A stretch of DNA of 64,000 nt from Saussurea involucrata (lineage: Eukaryota; Streptophyta; Magnoliopsida; Asterales; Asteraceae). Shown one piece after another: positions 9,391-22,794 of this stretch (position 1 is the first letter of the stretch; every line of letters begins with the position of its first letter). The position numbers and the translations under genes were made by a program. The notes below the pieces were generated by a model. That model worked only from the letters and a program-made list of their open reading frames with translations. It searched no databases and was not told where the DNA came from. Location: positions 64,030,484 through 64,094,483 of the forward strand of contig CM066313.1 of the NCBI GenBank assembly GCA_033807775.1. Reading direction: 5' to 3'.

Positions 9391-10859
9391 GTGCTTGAGA
9401 TTTCTAGGTTTTGGGGGTTTTTTTGCCCAAAACCTAGGGGTGATTTCATCCTTCTTCTTTCTAAACTTTTATGTGAGCTATAAATGTTCTATTTACGATG
9501 TCATAGTGTTCTTATATATCAAATTTTGGTTAAGATGATTTTGGGAAAGTTAGTCAAAATTAAGGTTTTGGTCAAAATGAAGATTTTGATATAAGATATT
9601 TGGGGAATGATTCTAAGCATGTGGTTTTGTTTGTTTATGTGTTGGGAGCTTGTGGATCTAGGATTTGGAAGGATTGCTTGTAGGTTCAAGCTACATAAAG
9701 GAAGCTCAAGATTGGGGTAAAAATCTAGGTTTAGCCTAAATCTAGCAAGGTGAGTTCAAATTGCTTTGTTAATTAGGTAAACGTCATCATCTTCATTGAT
9801 CTTGATAGAATCTAGAGAATTGCATAAGAATGAACACTTTCTCTTTAGATTCTCTCTCTAACCTCTCTCATTTGATATTACAATTAAGATCATTAACCTA
9901 GCTTAATCTCTAAGCAAGACTATTTATACTTCCTAATTACAACATATTAAACTAAAGTTAGTTTGACTTTACATGACTTTGACTATTTGACTATTACTTT
10001 GACTTTTACAATACTTTGACTTTACAAGGCTTTTACAATAAATCTTGAATACAATAATGTTCTAACAGTTAAAACTATGTACATGTCAAAAATGTTCAGT
10101 TTGAAGTATTAATGTGTTTACTTGTTCGAAAAAAACAAATGTAGGGTATATGGTGAGTTTTGCAAATTTGATATTTGATTTACGAATCTTGTGTAATGCC
10201 CATATTTGGGATTTTTGGTCATTTTGATGAATAAACCATTGAGAATGTGTCTTTTGACGAGGTATTTCATAAATAAAGGTTATTTGATGGTAATTCATTT
10301 TTGGTGTATTTATTTGATAAACCGTTTAGAAAATGCATATTTTGTGTTATGAGATATTTTGGATGTATAAACCATATGGTTTATATTTAGGGATGATTTA
10401 TCCCTATGTTGACAGTGTTTAGCCTAATCATATTTTTTAGTATGAGTTTACCTATTTATTGAAAAATGCATGTTGTTGAGCTTTTGGCTCAGATTTGACT
10501 CAAATGAGTTTTGGGGACGTCTTGTCCGTTTGATTCGAGCTTGTGGAATTATATGAGGTTATGGCATATTCATATTTAAGTTACATGTTTTGAGTGTGTT
10601 GGTCATTCATTTGGAGTCATGTAATTTTAGACTGCAACACATTGGATTCATAAGCATAAGAGTCGGTTTGAGTGGGATAAATATCCCTGTAATATAACTT
10701 GAAATAAGCATGGGTCTTATGGGAGTAAGATGTACCCTCTTTGAGTCGGGCATCGTCCAATGACTAATAATTGTAATTTCTTGTGAAGAAGCTTAACTAA
10801 AATGTTTGAAAATTCCAAGGTACAGACCAAAAGGGGTTGAACTTGATGACTATCCAAGC
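9391..10859. other. Non-coding region, perhaps an old LTR remnant
   Basis: No coding sequence is found. It opens with a 12-bp perfect hairpin (9404-9415 with 9426-9437, CTAGGTTTTGGG and its complement) directly after the point where the OSCA homology stops. The sequence continues seamlessly at 18470 once the 7.6 kb LTR element is removed. AATGCCCATATTTGG-type text near 10197 suggests an old retroelement, but I cannot delimit it. Confidence 0.35.
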
Positions 10860-10864
10860 AATAG

Positions 10865-12496
10865 TGTAACAACCCAAAATCCATAACATTCATCTTATTA
10901 TTAAAAAACAATACCCCAAAATGGGTCTCAGTACATACATAACATCCCAAGCCAGAGATTACAAAACTTGCAGCGGAAACAAACTTCCACAGCCGAGAAC
11001 TAGCTATACAAAAGCAATACTAATTTAAGAACTAGAGTGCTCTACACAAGATCGCCTCCAACTCTATTCTTCATGCCTCCTCCTTTCCTCTAGACGAAAC
11101 ACCACTAATGCGCTTCCCTGAAAATGGTTTTAGTTTTGAAAAACGAGGGTTAGACCATGAGGTCTAGTGAATTCCCTCCGAAAAGAAGTTTCTACGAAAA
11201 TATGCATAAAATCATTTCTTTATCCGCCCTAAGGCCCACAAGCAATTTCATAACAAACAGGGGTATTTGCATAGTGTTCATAGATCGCGCACAACCAACA
11301 CTTACCACGATCGGGGCCCAAGCAGACTCCCCTCTCGCCTCATCCCGGGGCCCAAGCAGACTCCCCATTTCCCCAGTGTGCAGGAAACAGATTCTATACA
11401 CCATGGGTCATCATAAACTCCCAAGGGATCGTCGGATCCCAAGGTACACTAATCCCACTGTGCAACCCGACTCCACATAAGCATATAAAGCAAGGCTAAG
11501 AGAAAACATGTAGCGATGCATGTATCTTTGCAAAAGCAGTTTATAGCATCTGTGCATAACAGTCTCAAAACATATAATTAATGCTCCGAATTTATAACAA
11601 GTTTATAAATAAGCATGCGTGCATTTCATACCATGATCAGTTATAATCAAAAGAATTTAACGTTTCGTTTCATCAAAAAGGAGTATAAGAGAACTCACCT
11701 GATTATGAAAGTTGAAATACACGTGTCTCACTTCTGAACTACCCGAAACGCACCTAAACCAAACAAACAGTTCAATGTCAGGCCACTGTGTCCGGACAAA
11801 CCACCTGGACTCCTCTCTTTTCTGGATCCCCATATTCCGGACAACTATCGGATTCCGTATTACTTATCCGGAAGTACCTATCCGGAACGCCAAATCCGGA
11901 TACTAGTTTCAGAACTCCACAATCCAGAACTCACAATCTGGAACTCCTCAATCCGGAATCTGAACCCTTCCGGACTAGGCAATTTCCGGACTCGACGAAC
12001 CAAAAAACCTTGAACTCCTCTTAACTCGATTTGAGCACTGATTAAGCCATTGACCAGATTAGAAAACCCTAATGATTTATATTTCAACTTTAAATGATCT
12101 CTTATTCCCATAAAACAGTCTCAAATCGACCCAAAACATCCCAAAACCCAAATATCTTATTTGGAGAAGAACACAGTGAACTCAAAAAGGATTTCTCCTC
12201 AACAAATTTACTTTACCAAGATTGCAGGATTGAAAGAGATTGCTAGGTTTTAGGCTTACCTTCAGATGATGATTCTTCACAAACGATTTCTTTGAACCAA
12301 ACCCTTGCTAGAATTTCTTCTCAGTCGCCACCTCTCTCTTCCTGATGGAATTTCTCATACAAAATGGAAGAATTAAGGGTTTTGGTCCCCCATTTATACC
12401 TTGTTAAATTTTCTATTTGAGACCCTCAAGTTTCTTTTTCTTAACTTTTAACCACAACACACCAAAGGCTTAACATTTTAGGACACGGGTGTTACA
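10865..12496 (-). repeat. 3' LTR of the LARD-like element
   Basis: 1632 bp, beginning TGTAACAACCCAAAATCC on the plus strand and ending ACACGGGTGTTACA. It pairs with 16835-18464. Confidence 0.9.
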
Positions 12497-12509
12497 ACAC
12501 CTCCCCGCT

Positions 12510-12590
12510 TAAAAGAATTTCGTCCCCGGAATTCCTTGGTCAAACAGACATGGGCCCTGACCCTCGTCTCGGGTTCTGCTTCCCAAGTCG
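12510..12590 (-). pseudogene. Vestige of Ty3/Gypsy polyprotein C-terminus
   Basis: Read on the minus strand next to the polypurine tract, one frame gives CLFDQGIPGTKFF followed by a stop, preceded by about 15 residues resembling the acidic end of a chromovirus integrase/chromodomain. It has a stop just upstream and no longer frame. The position directly before the polypurine tract is where pol ends in Gypsy elements. Confidence 0.5.
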
Positions 12591-15500
12591 CTTCATGTCC
12601 ACTGGTACAACTTATAATGAAAAACTACACCGGCTTTCAACCAATGCTCTCAAAATTAGAGGCGCGAAACACATTACAAATCCCACAAGGTTACCCGGTC
12701 CCTTTGCCAATACTTCAATCCATTGAACAAAATACAACCGACTTACTAAAACATGGCTCATCCCTCTTTTCTTTCGACATATTTCAAAACCAACCCAAAC
12801 CAAACCAAACCAACACAAACCAAGCCAAACCAAGCCAAGCCAAACCAAGCCCCCAAACCTTAGGTTTCACGAATTTCACTCCCAAATTTAACAGCTTTGG
12901 TTCCAATTGATCTTCCAAGCATTTATGTCCAAGACTACAACTTTCTGAGGCTAGGAATACTCACATAATGTACTTGTAGCCCTTTCGACCATTTATGCCA
13001 CATATAAATGTAACATCCCAGACAACCGTACCAGATATTGTCCGCTTTGTCCACAGCTGGACTCACGGTTTTAAAACGCGTCTAATCAAGGTCTTCACGT
13101 ACATTTCACTTCCTTATAAACAAGGAATTGTACCAAATTTAACGTCACAACGACATGAACCCTTTACAAAATATAACCACCCAATTCGCCAATCTTAGCA
13201 CAAGGTCAACCTCGACCAACTTGATAAATTCACAGTTGTGCGTTTCTTCACCGACGTCACATGAAATTATGAGACTGCCTCCCCAAACATGACCTACGTT
13301 TAAAGAAACAATACATTTTCTCTGACATCACATTGACTTCAATCGATCAATGTTAGTCAAAATGTGCGCTCCTCCCACGTCATCACCCCCATACTCACTC
13401 ATAGTTAGCATCAGAAGACCTCCGCAACCCAACATCTGGGGTATCACCAAACGAAGCTAATCTAGTTCTGAAGTCTCACGTTCACATTCTCACTACGCCC
13501 AACGATTATCTAACCAGAAGGAGTGGCTGTACTCACACCAAGCCATTTTGATTAACCCCTCACTAAACATCATGTTCACTTTGGAACGTCCACATTTTTA
13601 ACACTTATTCAGATATGACGGTCTTACACTTTGAGTGTCCCGTACAACCACTTATACGATGCCTTTTCAAAGGCATAGGTCACGTCCTCTCAAGGAAAGA
13701 CATGTTGACTCATACGAGTCTCTTCGCACTTTAACCAAGACATACACCAAAATCCAAAATCCATTTTAAACATTGCTTCACCTATCAACATCCACTCCAT
13801 TCCTGATCGCTCCAAACATGCCAACAACACTCTGTGTTACTAAGCCCAACCAACGGTTTCATCACCATTCTAATTCGAGATAATCAACCAAGTCTTCCTG
13901 AAATATCATTCAACGATCAACAACACCACACGTTTCTCATTTCCCAAACATGGTTAACCTACTCGCCAAAGTTTCTTCCTGCACCAAGAGCAATTCACAT
14001 TCCTCAAGGATCCCGTCTCGACTATGTCACTTCATAAACTAACTAATCCAATATCTTCATCGATCTTTTATTGATCCCCACATGAACTCACTCAGTGACT
14101 CATTCCACTAAAAGCACATGGTTTCTCTTTTGGGCAACCACCGATTTATTCTGACAAAAACCATATCATACCCCAACTTACAAACCATGCATCTGAACTA
14201 CATGCTTAATACTTCGTACTCTCATCCACAACCTCCGAATAGACTTTTATCTGTGTTTATCCTTCTTTACAACACATCACTATAACATTGTATTGCACAA
14301 CTACCTTGGCAAAGGTTATCACTAATTTATCCACACAATCTCCACCCACAACTTCACATCGCAGACCAGGTGCTCCCAGCCATTTGCACACATAACAAGG
14401 TCACTTTCATTTCCATCTAAGTTCATAAATAACCAAGTCTGTCTCACGACTTGTTTGTCTCTGAATTTAGACAAACCACCACTCACGATTTCCCGTACTT
14501 GTTCAACATATACATTCCTTGACAATCCATTGCAAGCTCCATGAAAATCATTCCATGACAGGGTACAATCCCTTACATGTCGATATACTCGAGGCACCTC
14601 CTTCGGTTGTGCCAACCGCTTTGTTCCTACACGGGTCATCAAAACTCTCACGAAATCACATAGCTACCACACCACTCCACATTCTTCACACCCGCACGAG
14701 GTGGTCCAGCATCATGCCGCGTATACATATCCCCCGACCACCCTTCATTTCCATGAATAGATTTAGCGAATTAGCCGCACCAAAAATCCTTCTCGAATCT
14801 CAGTCTCTCAATGTTGATCTCGAGGCTGGACACTTTTAACAGTTATCAGTCTTAGCATCCATAGCTAAAACAGTGAGGCTTCCACCATTTCATCGACACA
14901 CAAATCTTTTCCAATGGAACCTACCGCTTCTAATTCATTGTACTAACTTCGTGCCCTATAGTCCTTACAAGTCAAGTAATAAGACTCGCGTGGTTCGTAG
15001 CCTATTACAATACCTCACACTACACGACTCATACCCATTATCCTTTCCTCAAGGCACAATATCTACTTACTAACATGCTACTGTTTAAAGCATCTCAACA
15101 ACTTCCGACTTCATCATGGGTATCCCCGCTTCACAGGGAACCACATCACCCACTAACGATCAATATCAAACTCATTGCCCGGGACCCCCGCTAGTCCGTT
15201 TTCCTTTAACTGAAACACTAAGGCCATAATGAAATCAACTGAACAATTTCCAATTAGACCTTTCCTCACTCTTAAATGCACCAACAACTACGACCAAAGG
15301 AGTTCATAGCCTTCATGCATGACAACACAATGATTTAAATCGTTTTGCACACTTGGAAGTTCGATAAATACGACAATGAGAAACAACTTAGCATATACAT
15401 GGCACATCACTACTCAAGCGGAATCGTAAACACAACAATCCTAAGGTCGCTCGCATGCCACCCCACGATAAATCACGACTTTAGTCACCGAACCAGGATC

Positions 15501-16834
15501 AGCCCAAATAAAATGTATTAAGTAAAACATTTCCAATACGATTAAGGTTTCAGAACAAAATCACTTATATGGAACGAGCCAGTAGGCTCCCACACTCCTT
15601 ATGTTAAAAGTACTACTACTCGTATCAGTTATAAAAGCTTTTGCGGTAAAATGTTTTATGACTTTCACAACAGTGTTTATCCCCACATAGAAAAGTAAAA
15701 TAATTCACAGATCACTATGCTCAAAATATCGTTGTGCTTTGTAAACAAGCTTATCTTTTTCTTTAAACACACGCTCGCGCGTTTCGACTCATTTTTCCCA
15801 AAACAAGGAGCTCATTATGCTTGTAAAAAAAATTACACAAAAGAGTCCATGTAAGTCATTTAAGAAAAGACACCATGCATGAAACTAACTTTGCAATGAA
15901 GGCTATTCACTCTAATAAGGTCCACCAATGTACTCCCAATAACTTATCATCGACACTCACTTTCGACCGACGGTCAACTTCTGACCCTAATAGAAACTAG
16001 TGGTACAAGTGCTTCAAAACCCACCTGTCTGACCACCCCACATAGTCTTTCGCATATACCAACGACCCCCAAGTCATGCTGTCTGAAACCTTGACTGATA
16101 CAGGTCGATAAATGACCAGCTACTTCACATCCTTCTCACATGCATACTTCAATCCAACACTGATATCTCTCCTTCATTATCCTTGCCACTATATCGCTTG
16201 ACTAAAGTCAGAGGCTCATCTCCTTCACCCGTCCTAGGGCTGAAACTTTCAAGACTCCATCGCAGTTCTTATCTCCTATCCCAAACGATCTTCCCATCAG
16301 TTCCAAGAATGGGGACTCTCTAGAAACTAGGAGTTTACCCGTAGCCAGTCAATCATCCCTTCCGACCCCAAGAAGTTCTACCTTTAGTCGGTTTACTACC
16401 GCCCCGAACAATACTCCTTCCAGAAGGTGTCACCATTCACATCATGAGCGACCTCACACATCACATCAAAACCATTGATATCGTCGCAAGGTTAGAATTT
16501 ACTCCATACTACTACCCTTCTGTCGATTGTCTCAACATTAGAAATCTTTCTGGCATTACAAGAACTGGAATAACCATATATAACCTACACTCGAACAACA
16601 GCTTCGCTAAATAAGGCACCTTAAGCACATACATGTACCTGTAAATTCGCAATTACACTGGCCAGGTGTAACTTCAAATTTACCTTACATGACTGTTCTC
16701 ACTACCTTATCCTTAGTGCACCTAGAGTGATCTTAAAGGCAAACCATATATCTCGGTTGTGTCCCCCATCATACAGTTTAACTTTAGGCCCATCCGGTCA
16801 CCAAAATCCCTTAAACTATGGCTATGATACCATT
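12591..16834 (-). other. Non-coding interior of the LARD-like element
   Basis: About 4.2 kb. I looked for RT, RNase H, integrase and gag motifs on both strands and saw none. The short open frames that exist have no recognisable content. A CCAAA-type simple repeat lies at about 12786-12852. Confidence 0.6.
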
Positions 16835-18464
16835 TGTAACAACCCAAAATCCATAACATACATCTTATTATTAAAAAAATACCCCAAAATGGGTCTCAGT
16901 ACATACATAACATCCCAAGCCAGAGATTACAAAACTTGCAACGGAAACAAACTTCCACAGCCGAGAACTAGCTATAGTAAAGCAATACTAATTTAAGAAC
17001 TAGAGTGCTCTACACAAGATCGCCTCCAACTCTATTCTTCATGCCTCCTCCTTTCCTCTAGAAGAAGCACCACTAACATGCTTCCCTGAAAATGGTTTTA
17101 GTTTTGAAAAACGAGGGTTAGACCATGAGGTCTAGTGAATTCCCTCCGAAATGCAGTTTCTACGAAAATATGCATAAAATCATTTCTTTATCCGCCCTAA
17201 GACCCACAAGCAATTTCATAACAAACAGGGGTATTTGCACAGTGTTCATAGATCGCGTACAACCAACAATTACCACGATCGGGCCCCAAGCAGACTCCTC
17301 TCTTGCCTCGTTCTGGGACCCAAGCAGACTCCCCACTTCCCCAGTGTGCAGGAAACAGATTCCATACACCCTGGGTCATCATAAACTCTCAAGGGATCGT
17401 TGGATCCCAAGGTACACTAATCCCACTGTGCAACCCGAATCCACATAAGCATACAAAGCAAGGCTAAGAGAAAACATGTAGCGATGCATGTATCTTTGCA
17501 AAAGCAGTTTATAGCATGTGTGCATAACAGTCTCAAAACATATAATTCATGCTCCGAATTTATAACAAGTTTATAAATAAGCATGCGTGCATTTCATACC
17601 ATGATCAGTAATAATCACAAGCGTTTAACGTTTCGTTTCATCAAAAAGGAGTATAAGGGAACTCACCTGATTATGAAGGTTGAAATACACGTGTCTCATT
17701 TCTGAACTACTTGAAACGCACCTAAACCAAACAAACAGTTCAATGTCAGGCCACTCTGTTCGGACAAACCACTCGGACTCCTCTCTTTTCTGAATTCCCA
17801 CATTTCGGACAACTATGAGATTCCGGATTACTTATCAGGAAGTACCTATCCGGAACGTCCAAATCCGGATCTTAGTTCCGGAACTCCATAATCTATAACT
17901 CACAATCCGAAACTCCCCAATCCATAATCCGAACCCTTCCGGACTAGGCGATTTCCGGACTTGACGAACCAAAAAACCTCGAACTCCTCTTAACTCGATT
18001 TGAGCACTGATTAAGCCATTGACCAGATTAGAAAACCCTAAGGATTTATATTTCAACTTTAAATGATCACTTATTCCCACAAAACAGTCTCAAATCGACC
18101 CAAAACATCCCAAAACCCAAATATCTTATTTAGAGAAGAACACAATGAACTCAAAAAGGGTTTCTCCTCAACAAATTTACTTTACCAAGATTTCAGGATT
18201 GAAAGAGATTGCTAGGTTTTAGGCTTACTTTCAGATGATGATTCTTCACAAACGATTTCTTTGTACCGAACCCTTGCTAGAATTTCTTCTCAACCGCCAC
18301 CTCTCTCTTCCTGATGGAATTTCTCATACAAAAATGGAAGAATTAGGGGTTTTGGTCCCCCATTTATACCTTGTTTAAATTTCTATTGGAGACCCTCAAG
18401 TTTCTTTTTCTTAACTTTAACCGCAACACACCAAAGGCTTAACATTTAGGACACGGGTGCTACA
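16835..18464 (-). repeat. 5' LTR of the LARD-like element
   Basis: 1630 bp partner of 10865-12496. It is followed by the AATAG target duplication at 18465-18469. Confidence 0.9.
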
Positions 18465-18469
18465 AATAG

Positions 18470-20816
18470 ACATGGAGTTGTTGAGTTTGTTGACTCGTTA
18501 ACTATAGAACCGGAAAGGTTGATGTTAAGGAATGTATAATCCTTAAGTGACGCTCATATAACATAGATATGTGACTTATTTTGTGTTCTGTCATGTTAAC
18601 CGGGTCTCCCTCGTCACTGAATGGTGGATTTTGGATATATTCTTTACAGACGAAAATTATCCATGATTTGACGCTTCCGATGTTTTTATTGTTTATATTG
18701 GTTGTTTTAGGTATCAAGTATTATTCATGTTTTCGGTGACATTTTGTGTACAAATTTCTATCCATAATTTTCAGTTTGAGTATTATATCTTATTTATGTT
18801 TTCATATATTTTGGATAATAAAGTTTTATCCACGTTTTCATTATTTGGGAATTAAATCATTATTCACGTTTCAGGTGAGTTTTGGGTTTGAGTTTACAAT
18901 TTGAAGGAATGTTTTATATTGGGGCCTTCATCCCAAAAAATTGCGTGTTTTGGAAAATGAGTAGTTTTCATATTTAGTGTATATCATTTTAGAAACCATG
19001 ATTTAAATTGCATTCTTTCGGTTTAACGACTTATATAATTATGATAAAAACTCTTGAACTCGCTAGGCGTTAGGCTAACCTTTTTAATTGTCGACATGTG
19101 CATCAGGTTATGGTTGAGGAATGGTTATAGCGGTTCCGTGAAGAATTGAGTGCTAGTTAGATGCACGTGAATAGTGTAACTATTGGTTGAAACCTTCCAC
19201 ACTTTGGGAATAGAAATTTGTATGAGTTTAGTAACACCCGACCTTTAATTAGTCTTTGTATAAGACTTAGGTTAACATTTGTTGAGGTTAAATTTAGAAT
19301 TTAATTTGAGGTCTTTTCAAGTATTGATTTGTAGAAAGGGATTTGATCTTTTATTCGATGTATTGTTGAATATTTTAAATTAGTTACTATTTCCAAATTT
19401 GATGGTGTTAAAAAATCCCTTCGTACGTTCTCATATTAACTTTTCTTCTCACACGATCTTGCGTCTGTATTCAAATAGGGAAGGGTTGAAACGAGAACAT
19501 CCATGTTTTACGAAAATGCGAGAACACTTCTAGGCATCTAAATTAATTAACACATAATAAAAATTAGAATAAATAAAAATAAATTAGTGTTTATTCACAA
19601 TTTTCTGTTATCTTAGATTTGTCCTTATCCCATCAATGTTGCTAATATCATCTAGGACTTATTATGTCGATGTCTCCATTATCGATGATGATGTGATTAT
19701 GTTGTCGTAATGATATGATTTTGTTGTGATAATGCTTTGATAAATTGAAGACTTTTTATGATTTGATTTTGTTGTGATAAACACCTGATATTTATGTGAT
19801 TTTGTAGTGATAACAATGTGATAATCGAAAACCAGTGACGATCACATCTACAATCTTCGTTGTTTGTTCATTATGTGATTTTTTTCTGATAAGAATGTGA
19901 TACTGATTTGTTATCACCGAGTATGTTATATGTACGAGATTTTAGGGATAAATGAGTCACCAAGATTACAGATAAATATGAAATCACATGATATCCTTAA
20001 TTAACTAGTCTATTTTCTTTTAATTTTAATTATTGGTAAATTATTTGGAGCCAATAAATCTTCTCATATTTTTGTAAAATATGGTTATTATATAGAGAGA
20101 AATTCAAATGAAAACCAATATTTGTTGAAGAGTTGCTATTTAAACATATATTTATGACTTTACGTACTTTGTAATGAATACCTTTTTTTGACTTTTTTAA
20201 ATAATGTTATCTCTCTTTCTCTCATCCCTAAGGCCATGAGTACCGGCTACCCACGAACCAATGAACCCGAATGCCATCTCAGCGTCACATCAGTTTTTCT
20301 CTTTTCTACCCTCCTTACCCTAAAGTGGAGTACCGCCAACCCACGAACCCACCGAACCCACTCCTACCCGCTACCACCTCACCGAACCCACCGAACCCAA
20401 CAAAAACCTTGAACCCGCTCTAGTTCATGAACCCTTCCTACCCGCACCCACCGTACCGCCCTACCCGCCCTACGAACCCACCGTGGTACCCGAGAACGGT
20501 GCCACATTGGGTATCATTTTTAATTTTTCGAAAAACCATATTGTTATTTCTTAAAAAAAATGAATGTTACATGAAAATAAGAACTAAATAAATAGTCGTA
20601 AAATCAAAATATCGATAAATAAAAGAAAATTAATACAAATTTTAGAGTTCATATAAAATTATTTTTAAAGTTATATAAATAGCAATTTTAAAAATTGTAG
20701 TTAATTTTATTATCAAGTCTATTTCTACTTATTAAAGGTATAAAATGTTGAAGAAATTAAAATTCTTTTAATTATAATTAGTAAAATATTGAATTAATTC
20801 ATTATAGAAAAAAACT
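18470..20816. other. AT-rich region without genes; possible Harbinger MITE piece
   Basis: No gene is seen. At 20231 TAA is followed by GGCCATGAGTACCGGC, which resembles the TAA-GGCCATC end of the Harbinger-like element at 51788. It is followed by repeats of CGAACCCAC(C) to about 20500. No matching right end is seen, so this is probably a truncated MITE. A TAACACCCGACC motif at 19231 looks like an LTR start but has no partner in the window. Confidence 0.35.
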
Positions 20817-21579
20817 AAATTTTTTACAAGAGCAAACAGTTTGTAGAAGGGGAGGGGGTGAATACAAACACACAATTGTTTACTTTTAAAATTCTTTTAT
20901 TGATTAACGAAGAACCAATACAAAATTTATTGATTATTGTGGAAGGAGATAAGAAATATCCTAATCTAAACAATCTTGAGAAGCACAAAGTTTTCTTGCA
21001 CAGAGAAGATAGAACAAGATAGAAGAGAGTAAGAAAAAAAGGTGAAAGCTTGGCATAGAAGATGATTCTTCTCTGCTATGTATACCCAATGCATTAAATG
21101 CACCTCAGAAGGTACAATCCACGTGTCAATAGTTGGGTGGAATGCATGTACTTGTCCTTTTGCCCTAAGCTATTAAATAAAATGGAGTCTGGTGAGTATG
21201 AGTATGACCATAAGCAGCCAAACAATCTACAGCTATGTAGCATGTTTTTTTACCACATGTGAATAGTAAGGCTAGGCACTTGGTAAGCACGATTAGGGAC
21301 AATCGTACTATGTACCTTCATTCTTTTATGGAAGAGAGTAAGACAAAAACTAATATTGTTGCACAAGACTCTTGATCAGTGATACTGATGGATCGTTGAG
21401 GACTTTTCAGCTATAGATGAGTTTTGGTCAGACTTCACACTTGATGTAGACAATATTGGTATCGCTGAATGCCGCTTTAAATCACGAGTAGACTAGTCTC
21501 TATATTTAGCTACTTCTTCGGCATCGCTGAAGGTTTTTTTTGGTGTGAGTGTTGTCTTGAGGAATACTTAAGTTATTTA
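20817..21579. repeat. Possible old LTR fragment, interrupted by Copia-1
   Basis: It begins near a purine run (AGAAGGGGAGGGGGTGAATAC, about 20846). It contains no ORF. The sequence resumes at 41118 after the Copia-1 element, as shown by the ATTTA duplication. The assignment as LTR is weak. Confidence 0.3.
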
Positions 21580-21750
21580 TGTTATGAAAAATTTATCGTG
21601 CCAAAAATACAAAGAAGCTCACAAATAATTTCTAAAGTCCCGAAACGAGTAGAACTCCAAGTGCACAATAAACCCAACAACAAATGCGGATAACAATAAT
21701 ATAGATGTTGCACAATAACTCTCTAACGTAGAAAATAAACCCACACGAGT

Positions 21751-21793
<43 letters not shown>

Positions 21794-21824
21794 CGAGATA
21801 TATATAAGTGTATATATATCGACG

Positions 21825-21859
<35 letters not shown>

Positions 21860-21878
21860 AATGATATATATATATATA
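21580..21878 (-). repeat. Copia-1 3' LTR, first fragment
   Basis: It matches 40123-40460 of the 5' LTR (shared ATCGTGCCAAAAATAC, ATAAATGCGGATAACAATAA). It ends in TA tracts into which the 9.5 kb element inserted. Confidence 0.9.
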
Positions 21879-22503
21879 GGGTCCCTTCCTTTGTTAACCA
21901 ATCATTTAGTGTTAACTACGTTAACTAATATGGACCCTTAAAAATCAAGATCAATGGCTTAGATCAAAAACATATTTTAATTCATTTTTAAACAAAAAAC
22001 ACGGCTAAAGCATATGTGTAGAGGGGTATTGTGGTCATTTAATAAATCTTGATATGGAAACAAGAAAAAGAGAAAGCTACATTTAAGGGATATGACTTAT
22101 CTGATGGTTACTCCAAACACGTTTCTCTCTCTCTCTCCAATCTCCAAATCGGCACATATCATCCAAAAGTCAAAAAGTGGTCCCCAAATCTCTTAAAAAA
22201 TTAGTTCGATCAACCCCGTTTTCAAAATCGATTCTTAAAAATAGAGTGATACCACCTCCAATTTCGTTCGATTCGAGTGCATCGAAGATACTAATCGTAG
22301 GTTTCAAAATATAGTCGAAATCGTTACCGAATCGATCAAACGCAAATCGACTACAAATCGATTCGTTGCAGAGGGTAAACCGCACGAAAACTCTCAACAA
22401 AACAGTGCTCTTCAGATTAAAGATTGAAGATAATGACAAAAAGAAAAGGAAAAAAATTCGACTTCTAGGGTTTTGAAATCGATTTAAGTTCTAGGGTTTT
22501 GAA

Positions 22504-22639
22504 ATGGGTTCATGTTTTTGTTGTTCAGTTACTAAGAAGATCGATAGGGCTGAAGATATGGTTGTTAATAGTGGAGGTGTTGATAAAGAAGTTGTTGAAC
22601 AACAAGTTGCCATACCGGAAAAGGGTCAAGAACAAGTTA
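22504..22639 (+). CDS. Putative first exon of the Ulp1-like gene, MGSCFCC start
   Basis: ATG 22504 opens a frame (MGSCFCC, then a charged tail with VDKEVVEQQ) that runs to a good splice donor, AAG|GTATAT, at about 22640. Gly2 followed by several cysteines is a classic N-myristoylation plus palmitoylation context. Whether this exon really joins the Ulp1-like exons further right is inferred from position and splice sites only. The next 1 kb is a repeat-filled intron. Confidence 0.4.
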
Positions 22640-22794
22640 AAGGTATATTTAGTTAAGATGATTAAGTTTTTGTTCCATACTGATAGATTTTCAATTTCTG
22701 TGTCATAAGTTTTTGGCATTCTGCTAATTGATACTACAATACTAAAATTACCATGTTAATTTCTGTCTAAAGATAGTGGTGATTTGATTTTATG

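Larger units (their letters stand above)
10865..18464 (-). mobile_element. 7.6 kb LARD-like Ty3/Gypsy-derived LTR element
   Basis: Two long, very similar LTRs (10865-12496 and 16835-18464, each TGTAACAACC...TACA) enclose a 4.3 kb interior. The host duplication is AATAG at 10860-10864 and 18465-18469. The orientation is minus: the polypurine tract AAGCGGGGAGG (reverse of 12497-12512) abuts the left LTR, and a TGGTATCATAG primer-binding site (reverse of 16822-16832) abuts the right one. The interior holds no RT or integrase frame, only a vestige of a polyprotein C-terminus. Large LTRs with a non-coding interior fit a LARD; alternatively it is a strongly decayed chromovirus. The two LTRs differ at scattered bases, including many C/T differences. 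Confidence 0.9.

Noticed and set aside
6538..9440. Helitron origin for the OSCA relic
   Set aside because: TCTATATTATCTTATAAATC at 6538 resembles a Helitron 5' end, but no hairpin followed by CTAG was found downstream.
14322..14651. Minus-strand 109-codon frame inside the LARD-like element
   Set aside because: No family resemblance; consistent with a chance frame in 4.3 kb of non-coding interior.
22170..22439. Minus-strand frame of 89 codons near the left end of the 9.5 kb element
   Set aside because: It lies in the 5' leader of the Ulp1-like gene, has no recognisable motif and opposes the gene's direction.
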